A stretch of DNA of 63,844 nucleotides, taken from assembly GCF_000449425.2 (NCBI RefSeq), contig NZ_AVHW01000059.1:1-63844 (forward strand), in the 5' to 3' direction. Positions 46,531-54,919 of the stretch are shown here, piece by piece (position 1 is the stretch's first letter; each line of letters opens with the position of its first letter). Under the pieces are notes generated by a model. That model was not told the DNA's origin. It saw nothing but the letters and a program-made list of their open reading frames with translations, and did no database searches. The DNA comes from Clostridioides difficile CD160. GTDB taxonomy: Bacteria > Bacillota > Clostridia > Peptostreptococcales > Peptostreptococcaceae. The translations under genes were made by a program, and so were the position numbers.

Positions 46531-47157
46531 ATGAAAACATTAAAACCGGCACTGCTTGTAAGTCTTGTATTGTTAGTTGTTTGTGGACTTGTATATCCAC
46601 TTGCTCTGACAGGCGTAAGTCAAGTTGCATTTAGAGATAAAGCTAATGGAAGTATGATAGAAGTAAATGGTGTAAAAGTAGGTTCAGAACTTATTGGTCA
46701 AAACTTTACAGATGCTAGATTCTTTAAAGGAAGAGTATCATCAATAAACTATAATACTTATACAAAAGAAGATTTAAAACCAGATAAAGATGGAAATGCA
46801 TCTTATGGAGGCGTTTCATCAGGCTCTTTTAATTATGGAGCTACAAATCCAGAACTTCGTGATAGAGTACAAAAAGATATAGAAAAGTTTTTAAAGGATA
46901 ATCCAACTGTCAAAAAAGGAGATATACCAACAGACTTACTTACAGCGTCAGGTTCAGGTCTTGACCCTAATGTAAGTCCAGCTTCTGCAAAGGTTCAGAT
47001 ACCTGCTGTAGCAAAAGCATCAGGGATATCAGAAAGTAAATTACAAAAAATTGTAGATGATAATACTTCTAAAAAACTGTTTGGAGTTTTAGGTGAAGAT
47101 AGGGTAAATGTGTTAAAGGTTAATATAGAGGTAGCAAAAATATTAGGTCTTGTATAG
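46531..47157 (+). CDS. kdpC: K+-transporting ATPase subunit C (KdpC)
   Basis: The ATG at 46531 (208 residues) is better than the ATG at 46516, since the latter overlaps the GGAGG that serves 46531. One N-terminal helix (LLVSLVLLVVCGLVYPLALT) is followed by the KdpC domain (IGQNFTDARFFKGRVSS; TASGSGLDPNVSPASAKVQIPAVAKASGI). It stabilises KdpB nucleotide binding. No kdpD or kdpE follows; a terminator and cysK come next. Confidence 0.94.
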   Translation: MKTLKPALLVSLVLLVVCGLVYPLALTGVSQVAFRDKANGSMIEVNGVKVGSELIGQNFTDARFFKGRVSSINYNTYTKEDLKPDKDGNASYGGVSSGSFNYGATNPELRDRVQKDIEKFLKDNPTVKKGDIPTDLLTASGSGLDPNVSPASAKVQIPAVAKASGISESKLQKIVDDNTSKKLFGVLGEDRVNVLKVNIEVAKILGLV

Positions 47158-47216
47158 TATTTTGTAGACTTTTGTAGCAAAGTATTATGTATGACTTAGT
47201 CTAAAGCTTTATATTT

Positions 47217-47252
47217 AAAAGGTGGAAATCGATAATGATTTTCACTTTTTTT
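47217..47252 (+). terminator. Terminator of the kdp operon
   Basis: AAAAGGTGGAAATC pairs with GATTTTCACTTTTT around a GATAAT loop, with a T7 tract. Confidence 0.75.
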
Positions 47253-47311
47253 GTTTGAACATTACTAATATTTGGAATAAAACGATTGAAAGTATAAAAT
47301 CCAAAAAAAGG

Positions 47312-47365
47312 TTGCATTATCAAAATGATAATACTATAATATATTTATCGTTATCAATTTGATAA
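47312..47365 (+). promoter_or_regulatory. cysK promoter with two palindromic operators
   Basis: A promoter TTGCAT (47312-47317), 17-base spacer, TATAAT (47335-47340) carries ATTATCA-AAA-TGATAAT (47316-47332) between its boxes and TTATCAA-T-TTGATAA (47351-47365) just after the start region. Both are perfect dyads sharing TTATCA/TGATAA. They look like sites for one dimeric repressor. The regulator is not identified; a CymR/Rrf2-type or a metal regulator are candidates. Confidence 0.65.
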
Positions 47366-47393
47366 TAGATTTAGACATATAGGAGGAAGTAGT

Positions 47394-48302
47394 ATGTTAT
47401 ATAATAACGCATTAGAGTTGATAGGAAACACACCTGTAGTAAGGTTGAGCAATTTAGGATGTACTAACGGGTGTTTTAACATATATGTAAAATTAGAAAA
47501 AGTAAATCCAGCAGGAAGTATAAAAGATAGAGCAGTTTATGAAATGTTAGAAGGATTAGAGAAAAGAGGCGAATTAAAAAAAGGAGATGTCTTAGTCGAA
47601 GCTACTAGTGGAAATACTGGTATTGCATTATCTATGATAGGAAAATTAAAAGGATATGAAGTAATAATAGTAATGCCTGAGACTATGAGCATTGAGAGAA
47701 GAGACTTAATGAAGGCATATGGAGCAAATTTGGTGCTTACAGATGGAAAAGCTGGAATGGCAGGTTCCATAGAAAAAGCAAATGAACTTTTAAGAGAAAA
47801 TCCAAACTATAAAAGTTTAAAACAATTTGAAAATAAAGATAATCCAAACGCACATTATAAAACAACAGCAGTTGAAATTATGAATGATGTTAAAGATTTA
47901 GATATATTTGTATGTGGAGTTGGAACAGGTGGTACTTTAATAGGAACTGCAAGGTATTTAAAAGAACAAAATCCAAATATAAAAGTAATCGCACTTGAAC
48001 CAAAAAAATCTCCAGCTATATCAGAAAACAAAACTGGACCTCACAAAATACAAGGAATAGGTGCCAACTTTGTTCCTGAAAATTATGATTCTAGTGTAGT
48101 TGATGAAGTAATATTAGTAGATGATGAAGATGCATTTGAAACAGTTAAATTACTTGCAGCAAAAGAGGGTATTTTAGTGGGTATATCTTCTGGAGCAAAT
48201 ATATTTGGAGCTATGGAAATGGCGAAAAAATATCCAGATAAAAAGATAGTAACAGTAGCTCCAGATGGAGTAGATAAGTATATGTCCATGGGACTATTTT
48301 AA
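47394..48302 (+). CDS. cysK: Cysteine synthase (O-acetylserine sulfhydrylase)
   Basis: The 302-residue PLP enzyme has the Schiff-base lysine in NPAGSIKDRAVYEML (about 44), substrate loop EATSGNTGIALSMIG (about 68), phosphate-binding GVGTGGTLIGTARYL (about 176) and a C-terminal GISSGANIFGAM (about 263). It makes cysteine from O-acetylserine and sulfide. cysE follows 26 bases later, so the pair forms the cysteine synthesis operon under the double-dyad promoter. AGGAGGAAGTAGT precedes the ATG. Confidence 0.93.
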   Translation: MLYNNALELIGNTPVVRLSNLGCTNGCFNIYVKLEKVNPAGSIKDRAVYEMLEGLEKRGELKKGDVLVEATSGNTGIALSMIGKLKGYEVIIVMPETMSIERRDLMKAYGANLVLTDGKAGMAGSIEKANELLRENPNYKSLKQFENKDNPNAHYKTTAVEIMNDVKDLDIFVCGVGTGGTLIGTARYLKEQNPNIKVIALEPKKSPAISENKTGPHKIQGIGANFVPENYDSSVVDEVILVDDEDAFETVKLLAAKEGILVGISSGANIFGAMEMAKKYPDKKIVTVAPDGVDKYMSMGLF

Positions 48303-48328
48303 AAAATTTATTTTAGGGAGTGAATACT

Positions 48329-48919
48329 TTGTTTAAGAAAATAAATAAAGATATTGAATATATAATGAAAAATGATCCAGCAGCTAGGTCTAAGATAGAA
48401 GTATTTTTGCTTTATCCATCAGTACATGCAATGATAATGCATAGGATGGCTCATGCTCTTTACAAGAAAAAGATGCTTTTTACAGCAAGACTAATATCTC
48501 AGATATCCAGATTTATGACTGGTATAGAAATACATCCTGGAGCTAAAATGGGAGAAGGTATATTAATAGACCATGGAATGGGTGTTGTAATCGGAGAAAC
48601 AGCAGAAGTAGGTAATAGAGTAACAATATACCAAGGAGCTACTTTAGGAGCCACAGGAAAAGACACAGGAAAGAGACATCCAACTGTTGGTGATGATGTA
48701 TTGATTGGAGCTGGAACAAAGATATTAGGACCTTTAAATATTGGTTCCAATTCAAAAATTGGTGCAAATTCTGTTGTCGTTAAGGATGTGCCTAATGGAG
48801 CAACAGTTGTTGGTATACCAGCAAAAATAGTAAAAATAAGAAATTTAGAACCTGTAAAAAAGAATAAAAAAGAAGCATCCTATGAGTATGATGAATTAGA
48901 TAATGTGTATTATATATAG
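48329..48919 (+). CDS. cysE: Serine O-acetyltransferase
   Basis: I choose the TTG at 48329 (196 residues), 8 bases after AGGGAG; a GTG at 48320 overlaps that SD. The protein has the helical N-terminal domain and a left-handed parallel beta helix ([31 protein letters not shown] about 69-99, [32 protein letters not shown]). The catalytic His and Asp lie in IDHGMG. It acetylates serine to O-acetylserine for CysK. It lacks the long N-terminal extension of enteric CysE. Confidence 0.92.
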   Translation: MFKKINKDIEYIMKNDPAARSKIEVFLLYPSVHAMIMHRMAHALYKKKMLFTARLISQISRFMTGIEIHPGAKMGEGILIDHGMGVVIGETAEVGNRVTIYQGATLGATGKDTGKRHPTVGDDVLIGAGTKILGPLNIGSNSKIGANSVVVKDVPNGATVVGIPAKIVKIRNLEPVKKNKKEASYEYDELDNVYYI

Positions 48920-49078
48920 AATTGGTATGATTATAAAAGAAAATTTATGAAAATTATTTTAAAAGGTATTTTTTTCAAATTTGGGGACATAATAAAAAAG
49001 AACTAAATGTTAAAGTTTTGGTTCATAAATCTTTGACAAACAAGATTTTAAATTTGTAGCGTTTAGGAGGATTTTATT

Positions 49079-49267
49079 ATGAAAGCAGATGTTAATCAAG
49101 ATACTTGTATAGGTTGTGGATTATGTCCATCAATATGTCCAGAAGTATTTGATATGAATGATGATGGTAAATCACATGTTATAGTTGATGAAATACCAAG
49201 TGATGCTGAAGAATCAGCAAAAGAAGCTAGAGAAAGCTGTCCAGTTGATGCAATAGATGTGCATTAA
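49079..49267 (+). CDS. Small ferredoxin
   Basis: The 62-residue protein has one clear cluster motif CIGCGLCPSICPEVF (Cys 11, 14, 17 and 21) and a distant Cys in ESCPVDAIDV. This is the layout of a single [4Fe-4S] ferredoxin with an acidic surface. It is a soluble electron carrier. TTAGGAGGATTTTATT precedes the ATG. It is monocistronic, with a TTGACA-like box near 49034. Confidence 0.9.
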   Translation: MKADVNQDTCIGCGLCPSICPEVFDMNDDGKSHVIVDEIPSDAEESAKEARESCPVDAIDVH

Positions 49268-49273
49268 TAAAAT

Positions 49274-49315
49274 AAATGCCTATAAAAATTGAATTTTCAA
49301 TTTTTATAGGCATTT
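49274..49315. terminator. Bidirectional terminator between ferredoxin and map
   Basis: A perfect 20-bp stem (AAATGCCTATAAAAATTGAA and its complement) with a TT loop lies between two convergent genes. Confidence 0.9.
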
Positions 49316-49320
49316 GTCTT

Positions 49321-50190
49321 TTATTCAGTTAAGATTTCAAATCCTGTTTCTGTAACTAAAACCATACATTCCCATTGAGCAGACAATTTACCATCCTCTG
49401 TATAGATAGTCCAATTATTTTCTTTATCAACAAAAATTTCATGAGTACCTTCATTTACCATTGGTTCTATTGTAAATATCATTCCAGGAACTAATAACAT
49501 CTCAGTTCCTTTTTTAGATACATAACTTACAAATGGGTCTTCATGGAAACTTAATCCAACCCCATGACCACCAATTTCTCTTACAACAGAGTACCCATTT
49601 TTTTGAGCATAGGAATTAATAGCATCTCCTATATCACCCAAGAATCCCCATGGTTTAGTAGCATCAAGACCTTTTTGAACACATTCTTTAGTAACCTGAA
49701 CTAATTTTCTTGCATTTTCTTTAACATTTCCTATCATAAACATTCTTGAAGCATCTGAGTAGTATCCATTAAAAATAGTAGAAACATCTACATTGATAAT
49801 ATCTCCATCTTTTAAGATAATATCTTTACTAGGAATACCATGACAAACTTCGTTGTTTATGGATGTACATACACTTTTAGGAAATCCATTATAATCCAAA
49901 GGAGCAGGAATGGCTCCATTTTGTAGTGTAAAGTCATGTACTAGTTTATTTATATCCTCTGTGGACATTCCAATTTCAATTTTATCTGAAATATAATCTA
50001 AAATTTTTGTATTTATTACTGCACTCTTTTTTATTTCTTCAATTTGTGTTGGATTTTTAATAATATCATGAGTTGGCACAATATGACCTAACTTTGCAAA
50101 TGAATCTATTTTATTATCCATATCCATATGGCATTTTTTATATTTTTTAGTACTTCCACACCAACAACTATCATTTCTATTCAACTTCAT
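49321..50190 (-). CDS. map: Methionine aminopeptidase with N-terminal SEC-C zinc motif
   Basis: The 289-residue protein begins with a SEC-C motif (NDSCWCGSTKKYKKCHMD, residues 5-22), then the type I pita-bread fold. Metal ligands are in INVDVSTIFNGYYSDASRMF (Asp pair about 132 and 143), GHGVGLSFHEDP (His about 206), FTIEPMVNEG (Glu about 239) and the Glu of AQWECMVLV. It removes the initiator methionine. The SEC-C extension, found in a subset of clostridial MetAPs, may aid ribosome binding. It is probably a second map copy beside the ribosomal one; that copy is outside this window. Confidence 0.9.
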   Translation of the reverse strand: MKLNRNDSCWCGSTKKYKKCHMDMDNKIDSFAKLGHIVPTHDIIKNPTQIEEIKKSAVINTKILDYISDKIEIGMSTEDINKLVHDFTLQNGAIPAPLDYNGFPKSVCTSINNEVCHGIPSKDIILKDGDIINVDVSTIFNGYYSDASRMFMIGNVKENARKLVQVTKECVQKGLDATKPWGFLGDIGDAINSYAQKNGYSVVREIGGHGVGLSFHEDPFVSYVSKKGTEMLLVPGMIFTIEPMVNEGTHEIFVDKENNWTIYTEDGKLSAQWECMVLVTETGFEILTE

Positions 50191-50386
50191 AGCTCTTCAT
50201 CCTTCTTCTATTATTTATTTAAATTATGGTTTACATAAACTATTTTAAAACATAGCCATTATGAACATTATAACATAAATAATAAGAAATCTTTTAATGA
50301 TAGTACTTTATCAAAAATATAAATTGTCATCTTATTATTATTTATGAAGAGGGTATAGTTAAATATGTTATTGAAAGTTAGGGTAT

Positions 50387-51631
50387 TTAATAGTTTAATT
50401 CAAGTTGTTCAAGAAAATCATATGTTAAAGGACAATTTTCTTTTAAGGTATTTCTTGAAACTTCATCAAGATAGTAGTGTACAAATGACTCCGCAAAAAA
50501 TTCTTCTATAAACTTACTAATGTAGGCATGTGCAATTTGCTTAGGGTCGTAAAGTTTATATCTTTCTTGAGCAAATATTTCCATAAATTCTTCTGAACTT
50601 GATTTTTTATTTAAAACATTTTTGTCTATAGCATGTGCAGTTTCATGTAATTCTAAATTTTTAGCTGAATGTACATTTGCATAGCTAGGATTACTATAGC
50701 CTATTTTAACTACGATAGAGTTGTTTCTATATATACCAGGTACATCTTTCCAAGTTTTGCCTGATCTTACCCAACATGGTGGTAACTGATGTTTTAAATC
50801 CTTAAATTCTGACTCATCAGTTAAGTTTGAATTTATTAATTTTATTTTTATATCCTTTTCTTTAAGTGTTTGTAAATACTTATTATTTATATTTGCAAGT
50901 CTATTTTTCATATTTTCAACTTCATCTTTGTCATAGTCTAAGTCATCAGGAAGTATAAGCATTTGCTCAATTATATCTATATTGTTTTCTTTTATCTCTT
51001 CATCTTTTTCATCAAATTCAGATTGAAGAGTATCATTTTCATAGATAGTTATATTTGTATTGTTTTCTATAGGATAAGAGTGGATATTTTCTAAGTCTAA
51101 AATATTCATTTGTTGTAAAATATTTTTTGTCTCACCACTCCAAACCACTAAAGAAAGCGAATTAAAGTTAATTAATGGATTTTCTTTTATTTTTGTCTCA
51201 TTGCTTATATCGACATCAAATACATATTCAATCGAGTCTTCTATGCTAAGACCATCTGTATTCTTTTTAATGTATAAATATGCTTGTTTTAATTCTATAT
51301 AAATGTCATCTAAAGACTCATCATAAAATTCTGATAAATTTTTGATGAAGAGTTCTTCACTTAAAAGTTCATTTTTATCAGTTATACTTTCGATTAAAGT
51401 GTTAATTTCTTTTATCATATCAGAGATACTTATTTTTCTGTTTGCTTTTTCATTAGATACATTGCATGGCGCAAGAGCAATGCAATAAAAATCTTTTTCT
51501 TTTTTGTAAAAGGCTTTAAGTGATTTTGACAAAAGTGTAAAATCTACACCTATCTGTAGATTAACTTTAAGTAATTCCTTTTGAGATAATTTAGTATTAT
51601 TGCTTTTAGCTATAATTAAATTGTTTTCCAT
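50387..51631 (-). CDS. Intracellular ATLF-domain (anthrax lethal factor-like) zinc metalloprotease
   Basis: The start is taken at the ATG at 51631 (414 residues), 8 bases after GGGGG; the ATG at 51637 is only 2 bases from it. The C-terminal part carries HETAH in NLELHETAHAID (about 329) and EEFFAESFVHYYLDE (about 376). That is the zinc site plus the EFFAE(A/S)F motif of the anthrax lethal factor / Pro-Pro endopeptidase domain. Unlike secreted PPEP-1 it has no signal peptide, and the first 230 residues are a helical region I do not recognise. Substrate unknown. Confidence 0.75.
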   Translation of the reverse strand: MENNLIIAKSNNTKLSQKELLKVNLQIGVDFTLLSKSLKAFYKKEKDFYCIALAPCNVSNEKANRKISISDMIKEINTLIESITDKNELLSEELFIKNLSEFYDESLDDIYIELKQAYLYIKKNTDGLSIEDSIEYVFDVDISNETKIKENPLINFNSLSLVVWSGETKNILQQMNILDLENIHSYPIENNTNITIYENDTLQSEFDEKDEEIKENNIDIIEQMLILPDDLDYDKDEVENMKNRLANINNKYLQTLKEKDIKIKLINSNLTDESEFKDLKHQLPPCWVRSGKTWKDVPGIYRNNSIVVKIGYSNPSYANVHSAKNLELHETAHAIDKNVLNKKSSSEEFMEIFAQERYKLYDPKQIAHAYISKFIEEFFAESFVHYYLDEVSRNTLKENCPLTYDFLEQLELNY

Positions 51632-51921
51632 AATCATTGCCCCCTTTTTATTAGGGTATCATAATTTTTTTATACGTGTCAATTTATTTTTTTGAAAATT
51701 ATAATTTTTTTGAAAATTTTATTTTTTATAATTTGTGAATTTTTTATTATAAAAATAAAAACGTTATTATTGTGTCAAATTTTAGCGTTATACTTATATA
51801 GAATGGATTTTATACATCTACATTAGAACTAACACTAAGAAGGTTACATATGCAAAATACATGCCATTTTTATCAATTCTATAATATAATATTTATATAT
51901 TTAATAAGGATGTGATTTGAG

Positions 51922-52233
51922 ATGTATTTTACATATATTATAAGATGTAAAGATGGTTCTCTATATACTGGATATACTAGTAATATAGTTAGAAGAATGA
52001 ATGAACATAAGTTGGGAATTAATTCAAAATATACAAGGGCAAAGGGATTTAAAAAACTAGAAGTTTATTTTGTAACCAATACAAAAAGTAATGCAATGAA
52101 ATTGGAATGTTATATAAAGAAATTAACTAGAAACAAAAAATTATCTATAATAAAAAAACCAGAGACACTTATAGATTTAATTGATAATAAAGATGCTTAT
52201 ATTGTTGGAAAAGAAATAGAACAATTAACATAA
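51922..52233 (+). CDS. GIY-YIG nuclease-domain protein (UPF0213)
   Basis: The 103-residue protein starts MYFTYIIRCKDGSLYTGYTSNIVRRMNEH, where the GIY-YIG pair reads TYI and YTGYT and the Arg is present. SNAMKLECYIKKLTRNKK supplies the conserved Glu. It is a compact single-domain family member (YhbQ/UPF0213 type), probably a DNA nuclease in repair. There is no sign that it is a homing enzyme. AAGGATGTG precedes the ATG. Confidence 0.85.
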   Translation: MYFTYIIRCKDGSLYTGYTSNIVRRMNEHKLGINSKYTRAKGFKKLEVYFVTNTKSNAMKLECYIKKLTRNKKLSIIKKPETLIDLIDNKDAYIVGKEIEQLT

Positions 52234-52328
52234 ATATTAGCATTAACATTATAATAAGTGTATATGATGTAAAACTTGACAATAAATACTATTGTAATAT
52301 AATGAAGTTATAAATATAATAAATTAAA

Positions 52329-52482
52329 ATAGCTAGGGGAGCCAAGAGCTGAGAGGAATACCGACCCTTACACCTGATCTGGATAATACCAGCGTAGGAA
52401 AGCTTAGTATAAAACTTAAGTGTATATTATTTATGATATATGCGATTTCTAAGCTATACCTATTGTAGGTATAGCTTTTTTA
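52329..52482 (+). promoter_or_regulatory. TPP riboswitch with terminator
   Basis: The THI element runs from about 52329: AGCTAGGGGAGCC, AGCTGAGAGG, CCCTTACACCTGATCTGG and ATAATACCAGCGTAGGAA are all conserved parts. The expression platform ends in AAGCTATACCTA/TAGGTATAGCTT with a T run (about 52450-52482). Thiamine pyrophosphate binding should terminate transcription ahead of thiD-thiM-thiE. A TTGACA box lies near 52277. Confidence 0.96.
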
Positions 52483-52518
52483 ATTAAGTTATTTAAATTA
52501 AACTTTAGGAGGGAATAA

Positions 52519-53313
52519 ATGAGTAATTATAAAATACCAACACTTACAATCGCTGGGTCAGATTCATCTGGAGGAGCTGGAATTCAAGCTGATTTGAAGA
52601 CTTTTAGTGCAATTGGTACTTATGGTATGAGTGTAATAACAGCTATAACAGCACAAAATACTCAAGGAGTTTTTGCAGTAGAAGATTTAAGTAAGGAAAT
52701 AATAAAAAAACAGATAGAGGCAGTATTTGAAGATATACCTCCAAAAGCTGTAAAAATAGGAATGGTTTCAAGTCCTGAGATTATACTTGAAATAGTTGAA
52801 AATATAAAGAAATACAATCCAAAATATTTGGTAGTAGACCCTGTAATGATATCTAAAAGTGGATATTATTTATTAAAGCCAGAAGCAAAAGAAAATCTAA
52901 TTAAATACTTGATGCCACTTGCATACATAATTACACCAAACATCCCAGAGGCAGAAGAAATCACAGGAATAAAAATAAATAATATAGATGATATGAATAG
53001 AGTAGGAAAAGAAATACTACAACTTGGTCCTAAATTTGTCCTTATGAAAGGGGGGCATTTAGATGGAGAAGCAGTAGATATTTTAGTTGGTAAAAATATG
53101 TTTAAAGTTTATAAAAGTGAAAGAATTGATAAAAAAAATACACATGGAACAGGATGTACATTATCTTCTGCAATAACATCCTATTTGGCATTAGGTTATG
53201 AAATAACAGAAGCAGTAAATTTAAGTAAACTCTATATAACAGAAGCAATAAAAAATAGTTTTGATATAGGTCATGGAGTAGGACCAGTGCATCATTTTTA
53301 TAAATTTGAATAA
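52519..53313 (+). CDS. thiD: Hydroxymethylpyrimidine (phosphate) kinase
   Basis: The 264-residue ribokinase-fold enzyme has TIAGSDSSGGAGIQADLKTFSA (about 10-31), DPVMISKSGYYLL (about 112) and the anion hole NTHGTGCTLSSAIT (about 212). It phosphorylates HMP and HMP-P for thiamine synthesis. First gene under the TPP riboswitch; the SD is TTTAGGAGGG. No thiC is present in this cluster. Confidence 0.94.
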   Translation: MSNYKIPTLTIAGSDSSGGAGIQADLKTFSAIGTYGMSVITAITAQNTQGVFAVEDLSKEIIKKQIEAVFEDIPPKAVKIGMVSSPEIILEIVENIKKYNPKYLVVDPVMISKSGYYLLKPEAKENLIKYLMPLAYIITPNIPEAEEITGIKINNIDDMNRVGKEILQLGPKFVLMKGGHLDGEAVDILVGKNMFKVYKSERIDKKNTHGTGCTLSSAITSYLALGYEITEAVNLSKLYITEAIKNSFDIGHGVGPVHHFYKFE

Positions 53314-53336
53314 TAAAAAATTGTTGGAGGTTGGCT

Positions 53337-54128
53337 ATGTATAATTTAATTAAAGATGTAAAAGAATCAAATCCATTGGTAATTCATTATACTAATAATG
53401 TAACTATAAATGACTGTGCCAATGTAACTTTAGCTATAGGAGCAAGTCCTCTTATGAGCTTCTCATATGAGGAAGTAGAAGAAATGGTAAGTATAGCAAA
53501 TTCTGTAGTAATAAATATAGGAACGATGAATTCAAATATGTTAGATTTATTTTTATTAGCAGGAAAAGCAGCAAATAAGTATAATAAACCTGTTATATTA
53601 GACCCAGTGGGAGTATTTGCAAGTAAAGCTAGAGCAGAACTAACAAACAAACTTTTAAATGAAGTCAAATTTAATGTAGTTAAAGGTAATATGGCAGAAA
53701 TAAAGTTTATAGGTGGTTTTGATGTAAGGGGAAAAGGTGTAGATTCATTTGACTATGAAGAAGATTCTACTGATATAATAAAAAAAGTTTCTGAAAAACT
53801 TGAATGTATAGTAGTAGCAACTGGAAAAACAGATATAATAACTGATAGTAAAAATACATATAAAATAAATAATGGAACTGATAAATTAAAAGGAGTTACA
53901 GGAACTGGATGTATGACTGCAAGTTTAATTGCAAGTTTCATGGCTATTACTGAGAATACATTAAAAGCAGCTACAATGGGTGTTCTTACAATGTCTTTAA
54001 GTGGAGAGCTGGCAAATCTAAATAATCCACCAATAGGAACATTTAAAGAGAATCTTATGAATACTATTTATAAAATGGATATAGATACTTTAAGTAAAAA
54101 TTCTAATATTGAATTTTTAAATGAATAA
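53337..54128 (+). CDS. thiM: Hydroxyethylthiazole kinase
   Basis: I use the ATG at 53337 (263 residues) behind TTGGAGGTTGGCT; a TTG at 53331 overlaps the SD. It has VIHYTNNVTINDCANVTLAIGASPLMS (about 19-45), the DPVGVFASKAR loop (about 91) and GVTGTGCMTASLIASF (about 190) with the catalytic Cys. It phosphorylates salvaged hydroxyethylthiazole. It lies between thiD and thiE. Confidence 0.94.
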   Translation: MYNLIKDVKESNPLVIHYTNNVTINDCANVTLAIGASPLMSFSYEEVEEMVSIANSVVINIGTMNSNMLDLFLLAGKAANKYNKPVILDPVGVFASKARAELTNKLLNEVKFNVVKGNMAEIKFIGGFDVRGKGVDSFDYEEDSTDIIKKVSEKLECIVVATGKTDIITDSKNTYKINNGTDKLKGVTGTGCMTASLIASFMAITENTLKAATMGVLTMSLSGELANLNNPPIGTFKENLMNTIYKMDIDTLSKNSNIEFLNE

Positions 54129-54149
54129 AGGTTTAAGAGGAGACTTAAA

Positions 54150-54782
54150 ATGATAGATAAAGAAAACTTAAAAAAAGACTTAAAATTATATTTAGTAACT
54201 GACTCTGAAATGCTTGAAGGTAGAGATTTCTATAAGTGTATTGAAGATGCAATAACTTCTGGAATCACAACTGTACAACTTAGAGAAAAAAATGCTTCTG
54301 GAAGAGCGTTTTTAAAAAAGGCTATGAAGCTTAGAGAAATAACTAGAAGATATGGTATTAAGTTTATAGTTAATGATAGAGTTGATATAGCACTTATCTG
54401 CGATGCAGATGGAGTACATGTAGGTCAAAGTGATATTGATGCGAGAGAAGTTAGAAAGCTTATAGGAAATGATAAGATACTAGGAGTATCAGCAAGAACT
54501 TTAGAAGAAGCTATCTGTGCAAAAAATGATGGTGCAGATTATTTAGGTATAGGGTCTATATTTACAACATCTACTAAATTAGATGCAAAATCTGCTTCAT
54601 TTGAAACTGTCAAAGTAATTAAAGAAAAAGTAGATATACCATTTGTACTAATTGGAGGCATAAAATTGGATAATATAGATAAACTTAAGAGCTTAAATAG
54701 CGATGGGTATGCTATAATATCTGCTATATTAAAATCCGAAAATATATCTAAAGAAGTGGAAAAGTGGACATTAAAAATATAA
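54150..54782 (+). CDS. thiE: Thiamine-phosphate synthase
   Basis: The 210-residue TIM-barrel enzyme has TTVQLREKNASGRAFLKKA (about 40), FIVNDRVDIALICDADGVHVGQSDI (about 72), LGVSARTLEEA, DYLGIGSIFTTSTKLDA (about 130) and VLIGGIKLDNI. It joins HMP-PP and thiazole phosphate to give thiamine phosphate. Last gene of the riboswitch operon, 21 bases after thiM, with AAGAGGAGACTTAAA in front. Confidence 0.94.
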   Translation: MIDKENLKKDLKLYLVTDSEMLEGRDFYKCIEDAITSGITTVQLREKNASGRAFLKKAMKLREITRRYGIKFIVNDRVDIALICDADGVHVGQSDIDAREVRKLIGNDKILGVSARTLEEAICAKNDGADYLGIGSIFTTSTKLDAKSASFETVKVIKEKVDIPFVLIGGIKLDNIDKLKSLNSDGYAIISAILKSENISKEVEKWTLKI

Positions 54783-54864
54783 AATTAGTTCTAGTAGTGA
54801 AAAAAATGGAAAAATTTGATATAATTTAAGAGTGAATTTAAAAAGTTATAAATGACAAACTTTT

Positions 54865-54913
54865 CTACATATACTTTTTAATCAAGGGATATGTAGATTT
54901 GATTAAAAAGGAG
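54865..54913 (+). promoter_or_regulatory. Two mutually exclusive hairpins over the EIIB ribosome-binding site
   Basis: Hairpin A pairs CTACATAT (54865-54872) with ATATGTAG (54889-54896). Hairpin B pairs CTTTTTAATCAA (54874-54885) with TTGATTAAAAAG (54899-54910). B's left arm lies in A's loop, and the 1- and 2-base linkers make a full pseudoknot unlikely, so the two should compete. B covers the A-rich half of the SD AAAAAGGAG (54905-54913). TATAAT at 54820-54825 suggests transcription starts about 35 bases upstream. Confidence 0.6.
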
Positions 54914-54919
54914 TTATTA

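Noticed and set aside
51922..52233. GIY-YIG protein as a homing endonuclease
   Set aside because: It is a complete small single-domain protein outside any intron and resembles the stand-alone UPF0213 family.
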